Shown: piece after piece, positions 1 to 8,103 of the stretch
How positions within the stretch are numbered: the first letter of the stretch is position 1
How the letters are laid out: the number at the start of each line of letters is the position of its first letter
Assembly: GCF_050313795.1 (NCBI RefSeq)
Contig: NZ_JBNPMC010000007.1
Location: forward strand, 1-64,000
DNA length: 64,000 nt
Direction: 5' to 3'
DNA from: CAMBRQ01 sp945870325
GTDB lineage: Bacteria; Bacillota; Clostridia; Lachnospirales; Lachnospiraceae
Notes under the pieces: model-generated
Told to the model about the DNA's origin: nothing
Database searches by the model: none
What the model saw: the letters and a program-made list of their open reading frames with translations, nothing else
Translations under genes and position numbers: made by a program

Positions 1-25
1 TTTATGGAATAGGAGGAAATGAATG

Positions 26-994
26 ATGAAATTTGCAATCTTAGCACCAGGCGGTATCGCTCATAAAATGGCGCAGGCAGTAGCAGGTCTGCCGCAGGTG
101 GAACGTTATGCAGTGGCATCCAGAGATTACGGAAGAGCGAAAGAGTTCGCAGATCGCTGGAAATTCGAAAAAGCCTATGGTTCTTATGAGGAGATGCTTA
201 ACGATCCGCAGGTGGAACTGGTATATGTGGCAACTCCGCATTCCCATCATTATGAATATGCGAAGATGTGCTTAGAGCATGGGAAACATGTTCTGGTGGA
301 GAAGGCATTCACGGTCAATGCAATTCAGGCGGAGGAATTGATCAAATTGTCACATGAAAAAGGGCTTCTGCTGGCAGAGGCGATCTGGACACGCTATATG
401 CCAAGCCGGAAGATGATCGATGATCTGATTGCCAGTGGCGTGATCGGCGAGGTGACTTCGCTGACGGCGAACTTAGGTTATGTGCTTCCGCATAAAGAGC
501 GTATGCAAAGTCCGGCGCTTGCAGGCGGCGCGCTTCTGGATCTGGGAGTCTATCCGATTAATTTTGCATTGATGGTGTTCCATGAAGAGGTGAAAGAAGT
601 GATGTCTGCGGCGGTGATGTCACCGAAGGGAGTCGATTGGAGTAACAGTATTACGTTGACTTTTGAAAGCGGCAAGATGGCAGTTCTGCACAGCAATATG
701 CTGGCGTTGACAGACCGCCAGGGAGTCATCCACGGAGATAAGGGATATATTGAAGTTCAGAACATCAACAATTGTGAAGAGATCCGCGTATTCGACCTGG
801 ATCGCTATATGACTGCATGGTATGTGGTGCCGGAACAGATTAATGGATATGAATACGAAGTGCTTTCCTGTATCAAGGCAATTGAAGAGGGGAAGGTTGA
901 GTGTGAAGAGATGCCTCATAGCGAGATCCTGCGGGTAATGCGTCTGATGGATGGTATCCGGGCAGACTGGGGTATGAAGTTCCCTTGTGAATAG
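26..994 (+). CDS. Gfo/Idh/MocA family NAD(P)-dependent oxidoreductase
   Basis: A 322-aa cytosolic dehydrogenase of the Gfo/Idh/MocA family, which oxidises or reduces sugars, inositols and related diols with NAD(P). Seen: a Rossmann domain over residues 1-120 with the glycine loop APGGIAHKM, the segment ATPHSHHYEYA, and EKAF around Lys93, the position of the family's EKP catalytic lysine. The rest fits the alpha/beta substrate domain, and the length is normal. AGGAGG at 11-16 lies 9 nt before ATG 26; ATG 23 is also possible. The next gene begins 11 nt after the stop and is probably on the same transcript. The substrate cannot be read from the sequence; a dihydrodiol dehydrogenase-like enzyme is one possibility. 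Confidence 0.9.
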   Translation: MKFAILAPGGIAHKMAQAVAGLPQVERYAVASRDYGRAKEFADRWKFEKAYGSYEEMLNDPQVELVYVATPHSHHYEYAKMCLEHGKHVLVEKAFTVNAIQAEELIKLSHEKGLLLAEAIWTRYMPSRKMIDDLIASGVIGEVTSLTANLGYVLPHKERMQSPALAGGALLDLGVYPINFALMVFHEEVKEVMSAAVMSPKGVDWSNSITLTFESGKMAVLHSNMLALTDRQGVIHGDKGYIEVQNINNCEEIRVFDLDRYMTAWYVVPEQINGYEYEVLSCIKAIEEGKVECEEMPHSEILRVMRLMDGIRADWGMKFPCE

Positions 995-1005
995 AGGAGA
1001 AAAAA

Positions 1006-1560
1006 ATGGAATTATATGAAGGGCGCCCTGCACATACAGAAGGGCGCGAGGAAAAGGAAATAAAGGTATATGATCTGCTGGATTCTCTGGATATCCCTTA
1101 TTACCGTACGGACCACGAGGCGGCTTTCACGATAGAGGCATGTCTGGATGTGGATAAGATTCTGGGGCTTGAGATATGTAAGAATCTGTTCTTATGTAAT
1201 CGACAGAAGACGGCGTATTATCTGCTTGTTATGCCTGGAAGAAAGGCTCTTAAGACGAAGGAATTGTCAAAACAGATCCCGACATCGAGACTGTCCTTTG
1301 CCTCGGGCGAGGACATGGAAGAGTATCTGAATGTAACGCCGGGGTCGGCAACGATTATGGCGTTGATGTACGATACAGAGAACCGGGTGCAGTTACTGGT
1401 GGATGAAGAAGTGCTGAAGGATGAGGAATTCGGGTGTCATCCTTGTGTGAATACTTCCAGTATGAAACTTCGGACGGAGGATGCATTCGGCAGATTCTTG
1501 GAGGCGGTGCATCATGATTATATAACGGTCAGGCTGAGTGGTGATCGTGTTGGTGAGTGA
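1006..1560 (+). CDS. Prolyl-tRNA editing protein of the YbaK/ProX (PrdX) type
   Basis: A 184-aa free-standing trans-editing protein. The family deacylates mischarged tRNA(Pro), usually Ala-tRNA(Pro). Seen: the core runs KNLFLCNRQKTAYYLLVMPG (residues ~59-78), a conserved lysine in GRKALKTKEL, RLSFASGEDMEEYLNVTPGS, and CHPCVNTSSM near the C-terminus, all typical of the YbaK/aminoacyl-tRNA deacylase fold. The N-terminal ~15 residues are charged and not conserved in my memory of the family. The site GAGGAGA at 994-1000 precedes ATG 1006. The gene follows the oxidoreductase by 11 nt and is followed by a terminator hairpin, so it ends the operon. The exact amino acid specificity is inference. Confidence 0.85.
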   Translation: MELYEGRPAHTEGREEKEIKVYDLLDSLDIPYYRTDHEAAFTIEACLDVDKILGLEICKNLFLCNRQKTAYYLLVMPGRKALKTKELSKQIPTSRLSFASGEDMEEYLNVTPGSATIMALMYDTENRVQLLVDEEVLKDEEFGCHPCVNTSSMKLRTEDAFGRFLEAVHHDYITVRLSGDRVGE

Positions 1561-1585
1561 ATTAGATAAACAGGTGTTGAGATTT

Positions 1586-1640
1586 GCCCCTTTCTGTAAT
1601 TTGGCGATTGAACCATAGATTACGGGAAGGGGCTTTTAAA
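1586..1640 (+). terminator. Rho-independent terminator after the tRNA-editing gene
   Basis: The arms GCCCCTTTCTGTAAT (1586-1600) and ATTACGGGAAGGGGC (1619-1633) pair with two mismatches and are followed by TTTTAAAT. It ends the two-gene operon 26-1560. Confidence 0.8.
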
Positions 1641-1641
1641 T

Positions 1642-2295
1642 ATCCTCGTTATCCTAAAATTAATCTTCAAAAAAACTGCGATTTTGTTTGATGCAATTCC
1701 TGCACAGTTAAACAAGAATGCTTCAAGATATCAGGTCTCCAGCGTATTAGAGGGGGAAAGGGCAGATGGCATCCTGGAATTGATTGCTGAATTAAAGGAT
1801 TCCAAGACCGTTCTGGTATCGTATCATTCCAATGATCCGAACGCAGGGATGTCCAATAATAAAGATTTGGCAAGGTTTAAATTGTTCTTATGCGATACAG
1901 GATTGTTTACTACATTGATGTTTAAAGACAGAGATTTTACTGAAAATATAATTTATGAAAAACTTCTGAGTGACAAAGTTAATGCTAACCTGGGGTATCT
2001 TTATGAAAATGTAGTTGCCCAGACGCTGACAGCCAATGGAAATGAATTGTTTTATCACACATTCATGAACAAAACTTCCAGACATAATTATGAGGTTGAC
2101 TTTCTGCTGGCAAGGAAGAATAAAATATGTCCGCTGGAAGTTAAGTCTTTCGGGTATAAGACACATGCGTCTTTGGATGCGTTTACGAAAAAGTTTTCGG
2201 ATAGAATTCTGCGGAGATATTTGATATATACGAAAGATATGAAGAAGGATGGAGATATTATCTGCTTGCCGGTGTATATGACGTGTTTTTTATAA
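1642..2295 (+). pseudogene. Truncated DUF4143 / AAA_14 ATPase
   Basis: Remnant of an ATP-binding protein with a C-terminal DUF4143 domain. Seen: FDAIPAQLNKNASRYQ, KDLARFKLFLCDTGLFT, NLGYLYENVVAQTL and YEVDFLLARKNKICPLEVKS, which follow the C-terminal half of the family, including its D-X-n-E-V-K nuclease-like segment. The whole N-terminal AAA domain (Walker A and B) is missing. The frame stays open upstream of the TTG at 1684 to the terminator at 1633, with no ribosome binding site. The full protein is usually about twice as long. I infer that a deletion fused the tail of the gene to the preceding terminator; the piece is unlikely to be expressed. Confidence 0.75.
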
Positions 2296-2421
2296 AAAGT
2301 GTAAAAGTAACAAATTGCGGCAAAAATCAGCCCTTTTGGGACTTAGTGGAGAAAATTGAGAATAAGATGAATAAAGAATGTAAGAAAAAGGCGAGAAATC
2401 TTATTTCATGAGATAAATGCA

Positions 2422-2449
2422 TTGCATCGTTGTTCAAAATAAGTATAAT
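2422..2449 (+). promoter_or_regulatory. Putative sigma-A promoter of the XRE-ImmA-PIN operon
   Basis: TTGCAT at 2422-2427, a 16-nt spacer, and TATAAT at 2444-2449, about 57 nt before the first start codon. It is a motif match only. Confidence 0.5.
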
Positions 2450-2506
2450 AATATATAGTAGAGAGAATAACAAACTGCCAATGTAAAAAGAAAAGGAGTG
2501 GGTAAC

Positions 2507-2872
2507 ATGACAAAGTACATTGATAATGTAAATGCTTACCTGTCGCAGATGAAAATTAAGCAGACATATATCAGTATGAAGGCTGGAATTGATACAAAAA
2601 AGTTATCACGCATCTTGACTGGAACTCAGGATATAAGCAGTACAGATATGGAGAAAATTGCAAATGCATTAGGAAAGAAAATAGAGTTCTTCTTAACGGA
2701 TTCTTTTCGTGTACCCAATATTAATAGTTTGGCACCTGAGAAGATTGCCTTTTATGCAGGTGAGCCAACAGAGCGGCAGGAGGAAATTGCTACTAAATTA
2801 TTCCAACTAATGGAAAATATTGATGAAGTTATGAGTGCAAAAGGTCGTTTTTTAAATATATCTAGGGAGTAG
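2507..2872 (+). CDS. XRE-family helix-turn-helix regulator (putative antitoxin)
   Basis: A 121-aa DNA-binding protein. Residues ~10-60 form an HTH_3 domain: QTYISMKAGIDTKKLSRILTG, where GIDTKKLSRIL is the turn and recognition helix, then ISSTDMEKIANALGKKIEFFL. The C-terminal ~50 residues have no domain that I know. AGGAG at 2494-2498 lies 8 nt before ATG 2507; the GTG at 2498 overlaps this site and was rejected. The gene is first of three with gaps of 3 nt, so it is coupled to the ImmA/IrrE protease and the PIN-like protein. Known families of this layout are repressors that are cleaved by the adjacent protease; that role here is inferred. Confidence 0.8.
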   Translation: MTKYIDNVNAYLSQMKIKQTYISMKAGIDTKKLSRILTGTQDISSTDMEKIANALGKKIEFFLTDSFRVPNINSLAPEKIAFYAGEPTERQEEIATKLFQLMENIDEVMSAKGRFLNISRE

Positions 2873-2875
2873 TGC

Positions 2876-3679
2876 ATGAATATAAGTCGTTTTAGAAAGA
2901 TAATTGAGTATAGCGATTCAAATAAAGATGATATTGAATCTAAAGTGAGAAAATTCTATTCTCTGGTTGGAATGAGTAGTGATAAAGAAGTGTTAAATAT
3001 TCTGCAGATTGTAAGAACTTTTTTTTTAAGAAGAGGATATCTTGTCCTGGAGATTCCTTTTGCAGACGAAGAAATAGGTGCTCTTTGTTACAAAGGTGAT
3101 GCGCTGGGGTATATTGTGCTTAATACTTCACTGCCTAAAGTGAATGTAAATTTTGCCATATGCCATGAGATTTATCATGTGTATTTTCAAAAAGGTGAAT
3201 TCAAACCCAGGGTAGAATTTGCAAATGATCATTATTATGAGTATGAAGATGAGTTTGCTGCAAATCTATTCGCTGGAATGATCCTGATGCCAGAGACAAG
3301 TTTTAGACTTATGTATCACAAGTTTAAGACTGATTCTAAAGGGAATGAACTGGATACCATGGTTCGCTTAATGAATTATTATGAAGTGCCGTATATGTCT
3401 GTTCTTATTCGATGTAATGAGTTGGGTTTAACCGAATCGAACAGCATTTCAGAAGAATTTTTCAATATGGATTGTGAAACTATTAGAGAGAAGTTTGTAG
3501 AACTTTGGCTGGATTATAGTATTCTGGAAGCAACCAAGAAAGATGATTATGCTCATCTGGAGAGTATAGTGAACCAGTTTGGAAGAGAATACATCAAAGA
3601 TTCCTATCTGAATGAAAGAACGCTAAAAAAGGTAATCAGAAATATGCGGATATTATATTCTGAAATAAAGGGGGAGTAG
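2876..3679 (+). CDS. ImmA/IrrE-family zinc metallopeptidase
   Basis: A 267-aa protein with the zinc-protease motif HEIYH (HExxH) in the segment INFAICHEIYHVYF-like stretch near residues 100-110, followed ~30 residues later by YEDEFAANLFAGMILMP, the usual second conserved block with the third ligand. Family members cleave or inactivate partner XRE repressors, often in phage or ICE induction or stress response. The C-terminal 100 residues are helical and unassigned. ATG 2876 starts 3 nt after the stop of the XRE gene, and its own stop is 3 nt before the next gene. The natural target is probably the neighbouring XRE protein; that is inference from gene order. Confidence 0.85.
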   Translation: MNISRFRKIIEYSDSNKDDIESKVRKFYSLVGMSSDKEVLNILQIVRTFFLRRGYLVLEIPFADEEIGALCYKGDALGYIVLNTSLPKVNVNFAICHEIYHVYFQKGEFKPRVEFANDHYYEYEDEFAANLFAGMILMPETSFRLMYHKFKTDSKGNELDTMVRLMNYYEVPYMSVLIRCNELGLTESNSISEEFFNMDCETIREKFVELWLDYSILEATKKDDYAHLESIVNQFGREYIKDSYLNERTLKKVIRNMRILYSEIKGE

Positions 3680-3682
3680 TAT

Positions 3683-4618
3683 ATGGCAACTGTTTATACA
3701 GATACTCCCCATAATTTCGATAAGATAGAATCCTTTGTGATCATAGATACAAGTACAATTGTTGCGGAGATTTATAGAAGGAAAAGGTGCTATTTCTATG
3801 ATGCGTGCTCATTCAGAAGACATGCGAATCTGGATGCCCGAGAGTCCGAGTGTTTGCTTGAATATATGAAAAGGCAAGATGGAATTGTCGTTATCACCAG
3901 ATGTATATTAATGGAATTGGCATCATACAGTGGGATATTGAATCAAGAATACATTCAATATATAAAGGACATAAAAACTTTTGGTATCAATGTCCTGATT
4001 ATGTATGAGGAAGACTTATTTGCAATAATGGATATGTGTTTTGGTACAAACGCGGCAATTAACAGTTATCTAATATGGGCTGTGAGAATGATAAAAAGCC
4101 CGGTAAGTACAATTACCGAAACTTTTGATCAAAATGCTGATTTATGTGATGAGGTTATCAAAGGGAAAAACTCTGAAAATAGAGGAATATACAAGCGATT
4201 CTTTGAAACAGTCAGAAATAATAAGGAATCAGACGATAATTTGGGCGAAGAGATGTTGGCGATCTGCCTACATATTTTATCACATATTCCTGGTGAGGAT
4301 GACGGAAAGTTCTGCGTAATTACAGATGATAAAAGCGCCGGAAGTAAGATTGATACGCTATTCCAAAGAACATCAGATCAGCATAGAGGGAAGAAAATTA
4401 TAATATTTAGCACGCCCAAATTAGTGCCATTTATGTATGCGGAAAACATTTTGACAGATAAAGAATGCATGAAAGCAATTCTGAGTGTGGGAAGTAATGG
4501 AAACATTGTGGTATTGGGGACGCGAAATTATGATCTGCGGACAAATGAAATATCTACAAGTTGTGATGAACTTGCAGATCTAATAATGACTCCGAATGCA
4601 ATACATATTATATTTTAG
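3683..4618 (+). CDS. PIN-like domain protein, candidate toxin or effector nuclease
   Basis: A 311-aa protein whose spaced acidic residues fit a PIN-like metal-dependent RNase fold: FVIIDTSTIVAEI near the N-terminus (first Asp), ITRCILMELASYSG (Glu), ESDDNLGEEMLAI in the middle, and FCVITDDKSAGSK (paired Asp) after residue ~210. It is larger than the usual ~130-aa VapC toxins, with an extra helical insert. It starts 3 nt after the ImmA/IrrE gene, so the three genes should be one transcript. I infer an RNase effector held in check by the XRE protein. The assignment rests on motif spacing and needs a structure-based search. A copy of the 46-bp repeat begins directly after its stop. Confidence 0.55.
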   Translation: MATVYTDTPHNFDKIESFVIIDTSTIVAEIYRRKRCYFYDACSFRRHANLDARESECLLEYMKRQDGIVVITRCILMELASYSGILNQEYIQYIKDIKTFGINVLIMYEEDLFAIMDMCFGTNAAINSYLIWAVRMIKSPVSTITETFDQNADLCDEVIKGKNSENRGIYKRFFETVRNNKESDDNLGEEMLAICLHILSHIPGEDDGKFCVITDDKSAGSKIDTLFQRTSDQHRGKKIIIFSTPKLVPFMYAENILTDKECMKAILSVGSNGNIVVLGTRNYDLRTNEISTSCDELADLIMTPNAIHIIF

Positions 4619-4662
4619 TTGCCAAGCATTCGGAGGGGCTGCCAGTGGCAAGTTCTGTAGGT
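4619..4662 (+). repeat. 46-bp island repeat, copy 1
   Basis: A 44-nt variant of a repeat found three times between 4.6 and 13.5 kb, always in the same orientation and at a gene 3' end. Core: GCATTCGGAGGGG then the near-palindrome CTGCCAGTGGCA and the tail TTCTGTAGGT. This copy starts at the base after the PIN-gene stop codon. Confidence 0.8.
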
Positions 4663-4717
4663 CAAAAACGCGTATGCCCACTGTAAGATGAATCTCTATA
4701 AAAGAAGAGGAATTATA

Positions 4718-7474
4718 ATGGAAGATATATCAGAGAACAAGCAAAAAAAGCATATCTGCGTGGGCATTCTCGCCCATGTGGATGCCGGCAAGACAACATT
4801 ATCGGAGAGTATGCTGTATCTTAGCGGCAAGATCAGAGAACTTGGCCGTGTAGACCACAAGAACGCATATCTGGATACTTATGAATTGGAGAGAAACAGA
4901 GGGATCACCATTTTCTCCAAGCAGGCAGTGTTCGAACTTGGTGATAAGAAAGTAACACTTCTGGACACCCCAGGGCACGTAGACTTCTCCGCAGAGATGG
5001 AACGTACTTTACAGGTTTTGGATTATGCAATCCTCGTAATTAGTGGAATGGACGGTGTGCAGGGGCATACTCGTACGCTCTGGAATCTGCTTCGCCGTTA
5101 TCGTATCCCGGTTTTCCTATTTATTAATAAGATGGATCAGGAGGGGACGGACAGAGAACGTCTGCTTCGAGAACTGAAGATCAGCCTGGATGAGGGATGT
5201 ATTGCATTTGATGAGGATGAAAGTGTACTTTTTGAGAATCTGGCTATGTGTGAGGATGCGGCTTTGGATGAGTATCTGCAAAGTGGGGAACTGTGTGTAG
5301 AGACGATGATCCGGCTGATTGAAAAGAGAAAGGCTTATCCTTGCTATTTTGGCTCTGCGCTGAAACTTCAGGGAGTGCAGGAATTCATGGCTGGTCTTAG
5401 GAAATATACAGTTCAGAAGGCCGGTTGTAAGTTGGCAAAGCATCCAAAGGGAGCGACAGAGGACAGATTTGGCGCAAAGGTATACAAGATTTCCAGAGAT
5501 GCTCAGGGTAACCGCCTGACCCATCTTAAGGTGACCAGTGGAGCATTGAAAGTGAAAGATATTCTGGCAAATGAAGCGGATGCGGAAGAGCACTGGGAAG
5601 AAAAGGTCAATCAGATCCGCATCTATTCCGGAGAAAAATACGAAACTGTGCAGGAAGCGGAAATGGGAAGTATCTGTGCAGTTACCGGTTTGAATTATAC
5701 TTATCCGGGGGAGGGGCTTGGAGTAGAAAAAGAATCTCAGGCACCGGTTCTGGAACCAGTCTTAAATTATCGGATCGGACTGCCGGAAGGATGTGATGCT
5801 CACACGATGCTTCGCAATCTGCGTCAGTTGGAGGAAGAAGATCCGATGCTTCGGATTGTGTGGAATGAGGAATTGGGTGAGATCTATGCGCAGATCATGG
5901 GCGAGGTGCAGATTGAGATACTGCAGAGCCTGATTCAGGAGCGTTTTCATGTAGCAGTGACATTCGACACCGGTAATATAGTATATAAAGAAACGATTAA
6001 AAATACGGTAGAAGGTGTAGGTCATTTTGAACCGCTTCGTCATTATGCGGAGGTGCATCTTTTGTTAGAGCCCGGAAAACCGGGAAGTGGTCTGGTGTTG
6101 GATACTGATTGCAGTGAGGATATGCTGGACAAGAACTGGCAGCGTCTGATATTGACGCATCTGGCAGAGAAAGAGCACAGAGGCGTATTGACAGGAGCAC
6201 ATCTTACGGATGTGAAGATTACATTAACTGCCGGACGGGCACATCTGAAACATACGGAAGGTGGAGATTTCCGGCAGGCTACATACCGGGCAGTCCGTCA
6301 GGGATTGATGCAGGCAGAGAATGTGCTGTTAGAGCCATATTATGAATACCGTCTGGAACTTCCGTCTGAGATGGTTGGACGTGCCATGATTGATATTCAG
6401 AAGATGTCCGGTGAGTTTGAGCCTCCGGAAACAGATGGAGAAATATCTATTTTGACGGGAAGTGTTCCGGTAGCGACTATGCGGGATTACCAGATGGAAG
6501 TCAATAGTTATACGAGAGGACGAGGCAGACTTAGCTGCACTTTTAAGGGATATGAGCCTTGTCATAATGCAGAAGAGGTGATAGAAGCAAGTGGATATGA
6601 TCCGCAGCGGGATTTGGATAACCCGACCGGGTCAGTATTCTGTTCTCATGGCGCTGGTTTTGTTGTTCCTTGGGATCAGGTGCTTGAGTATATGCATATT
6701 GAGAGTCAGCTGCAAAAGGAGTCTGAGACAGAGTATACAGAGCAAGGAGACATGCTGGCAGCGAGAGCAAAGGCGCTTGCTCAGAAAAGAAACATCCAGC
6801 CATCTTTAAGTTATAAAGAAGAGAAAGAGTTAGAAGAGATATTTATCCGTACTTATGGGAAGATCGAGCGAAGATTAAGTCCTGCTTCTAAGACGGTAAA
6901 TGGCGAGACGAAGAGAAGAGCACAAAAGAAGGAAGAACCAGTACAGGAATATCTGCTGGTAGACGGCTACAACGTTATATTTGCCTGGGATGATCTGAAA
7001 GAACTGGCACAGGACAATATCGAAGCGGCAAGAAATAAACTGATGGATATTCTCAGTAACTATCAGGGGTTCAAGAAGTGTATCGTGATTCTGGTATTTG
7101 ATGCGTATAAGGTAGACGGCTATGCGTTAGAGATTCAGAAGTATCACAATATCCATGTGGTCTATACCAAGGAGGCGGAGACGGCTGACCAGTATATCGA
7201 GAAAGTCGTACATCATATAGGGAAGAAGTATCATGTGACGGTTGTGACATCCGACGGAGTTGAGCAGGTTGTCACTTTGGGTCAGGGCGGCACGCTGATC
7301 TCCTCGCGGGAATTCAGGGAGGAGTATGAGATTGTAAGGCGCCAGATCCGGGAAGAGTATGAAAGCCGCAGAGAGACTGGCAAGAATTATCTGTTCGATC
7401 ACATGGATGAAAAACTGGCGGAAGAGATGGAAGATGTGAGACTGGGGAGGAAGAAAAGGATTGGAAATAATTAG
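4718..7474 (+). CDS. TetM-like ribosomal GTPase fused to a Rae1/YacP-type NYN endoribonuclease
   Basis: A 918-aa two-part protein. Residues ~12-690 are a TetM/EF-G-type translational GTPase: G1 AHVDAGKTT (19-27), G2 RGITI, G3 DTPGH (~83), G4 NKMD (~137), then EF-G-like domains II-V, where ribosome protection proteins enter the A site. After a charged linker, residues ~742-905 are an NYN/YacP domain: EYLLVDGYNVIFAW, IVILVFDAYKV, ETADQYIEKV, VTVVTSDGVEQ, with the expected aspartates. B. subtilis YacP (Rae1) is a ribosome-dependent A-site RNase. AAGAAGAGG at 4702-4710 selects ATG 4718 over ATG 4688. Ordinary Tet proteins are ~640 aa. Tetracycline resistance should not be assumed. Confidence 0.85.
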   Translation: MEDISENKQKKHICVGILAHVDAGKTTLSESMLYLSGKIRELGRVDHKNAYLDTYELERNRGITIFSKQAVFELGDKKVTLLDTPGHVDFSAEMERTLQVLDYAILVISGMDGVQGHTRTLWNLLRRYRIPVFLFINKMDQEGTDRERLLRELKISLDEGCIAFDEDESVLFENLAMCEDAALDEYLQSGELCVETMIRLIEKRKAYPCYFGSALKLQGVQEFMAGLRKYTVQKAGCKLAKHPKGATEDRFGAKVYKISRDAQGNRLTHLKVTSGALKVKDILANEADAEEHWEEKVNQIRIYSGEKYETVQEAEMGSICAVTGLNYTYPGEGLGVEKESQAPVLEPVLNYRIGLPEGCDAHTMLRNLRQLEEEDPMLRIVWNEELGEIYAQIMGEVQIEILQSLIQERFHVAVTFDTGNIVYKETIKNTVEGVGHFEPLRHYAEVHLLLEPGKPGSGLVLDTDCSEDMLDKNWQRLILTHLAEKEHRGVLTGAHLTDVKITLTAGRAHLKHTEGGDFRQATYRAVRQGLMQAENVLLEPYYEYRLELPSEMVGRAMIDIQKMSGEFEPPETDGEISILTGSVPVATMRDYQMEVNSYTRGRGRLSCTFKGYEPCHNAEEVIEASGYDPQRDLDNPTGSVFCSHGAGFVVPWDQVLEYMHIESQLQKESETEYTEQGDMLAARAKALAQKRNIQPSLSYKEEKELEEIFIRTYGKIERRLSPASKTVNGETKRRAQKKEEPVQEYLLVDGYNVIFAWDDLKELAQDNIEAARNKLMDILSNYQGFKKCIVILVFDAYKVDGYALEIQKYHNIHVVYTKEAETADQYIEKVVHHIGKKYHVTVVTSDGVEQVVTLGQGGTLISSREFREEYEIVRRQIREEYESRRETGKNYLFDHMDEKLAEEMEDVRLGRKKRIGNN

Positions 7475-7528
7475 TAAAGGGCAGGAAACCAAAGTATATT
7501 CTGTAGTTGTAAAACGAATAGGTTTTGA

Positions 7529-7557
7529 TTGAAATTGCAGAACAGATGTTCTATAAT
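7529..7557 (+). promoter_or_regulatory. Sigma-A promoter with a LexA-like operator between -35 and -10
   Basis: TTGAAA (7529-7534), a 17-nt spacer and TATAAT (7552-7557). The spacer contains GAACAGATGTTC at 7540-7551, touching the -10. It fits the Gram-positive SOS box GAAC-N4-GTTC (B. subtilis consensus CGAACRNRYGTTYG) at every position except the outermost pair. LexA bound here would block RNA polymerase, so the downstream gene, and perhaps the restriction genes, would be induced by DNA damage (inference). Confidence 0.65.
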
Positions 7558-7580
7558 GGATATGGGGAGATGGTCTTGGC

Positions 7581-8051
7581 ATGAAAGAATATATGAAAAA
7601 GGCGTTAGTTATATTACGAGAGGGGAAAATTCATAAAGACTATGTAATGTTAGGAAATGCAAGTTTGATAGAAACGATAGAGAACACTTTTCGAAGTATA
7701 GAAAGAGAGATTAGAGTATGCCTTATAAGTAAAAATGTGAAAAAGGTTCAAGAATGTTGGCTCAATGAATTAGAGGAATATAATTGGAAGAACTTAAAAA
7801 AATGTAATTTGTTAGTCTTTTCAAAAGGTACAGGCAGGGATATGCCTATGGAAAGATTTAGATTTTGGGTGAAGAAAAGTTGTGTTAAGAACCATTATGA
7901 AGGAATTGTTGCGTGTACAGCAACAGAAATATTTGTATTTCCACAGTTAAAATATCAAGATATTTATCTCATAAAGAATATAGTTCGTAATGCTTGTAAA
8001 AGCGAGGTAGATATGGCGATGATAGGAAGTACTGATTGGATATTTGTATAA
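7581..8051 (+). CDS. Unrecognised 156-aa protein preceding the restriction-modification genes
   Basis: I do not recognise this protein. It is soluble by composition, lysine-rich, with alternating helix and strand character: a basic helical N-terminus (ALVILREGKIHKDYVML), a strand VCLISKNVKKV, a strand CNLLVFSKGTG, and a hydrophobic C-terminal third ending TDWIFV. Five to six cysteines are spread along it with no paired metal motif. ATG 7581 lies 12 nt after GGGGAG (7564-7569); ATG 7593 is a possible alternative. Its promoter holds the LexA-like box, and the methylase-endonuclease gene follows after 52 nt with its own strong ribosome binding site. An SOS-linked accessory or regulator of the restriction genes is possible but only suggested by position. 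Confidence 0.6.
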   Translation: MKEYMKKALVILREGKIHKDYVMLGNASLIETIENTFRSIEREIRVCLISKNVKKVQECWLNELEEYNWKNLKKCNLLVFSKGTGRDMPMERFRFWVKKSCVKNHYEGIVACTATEIFVFPQLKYQDIYLIKNIVRNACKSEVDMAMIGSTDWIFV

Positions 8052-8103
8052 ATATTATTAAACCAATATTGGGAATAAAGAATTATTAAGTGGAGGTCGA
8101 TAT

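Noticed and set aside
5432..5462. A fourth copy of the 46-bp repeat inside the GTPase-RNase gene
   Set aside because: About 20 nt resemble the repeat (both translate as a KHPKG phrase), but the palindrome and tail are absent; it may be chance or a very old insertion.
4718..7474. Tetracycline resistance gene
   Set aside because: The GTPase belongs to the same superfamily, but the length and C-terminal NYN nuclease differ from Tet(M)/Tet(W); resistance cannot be claimed.
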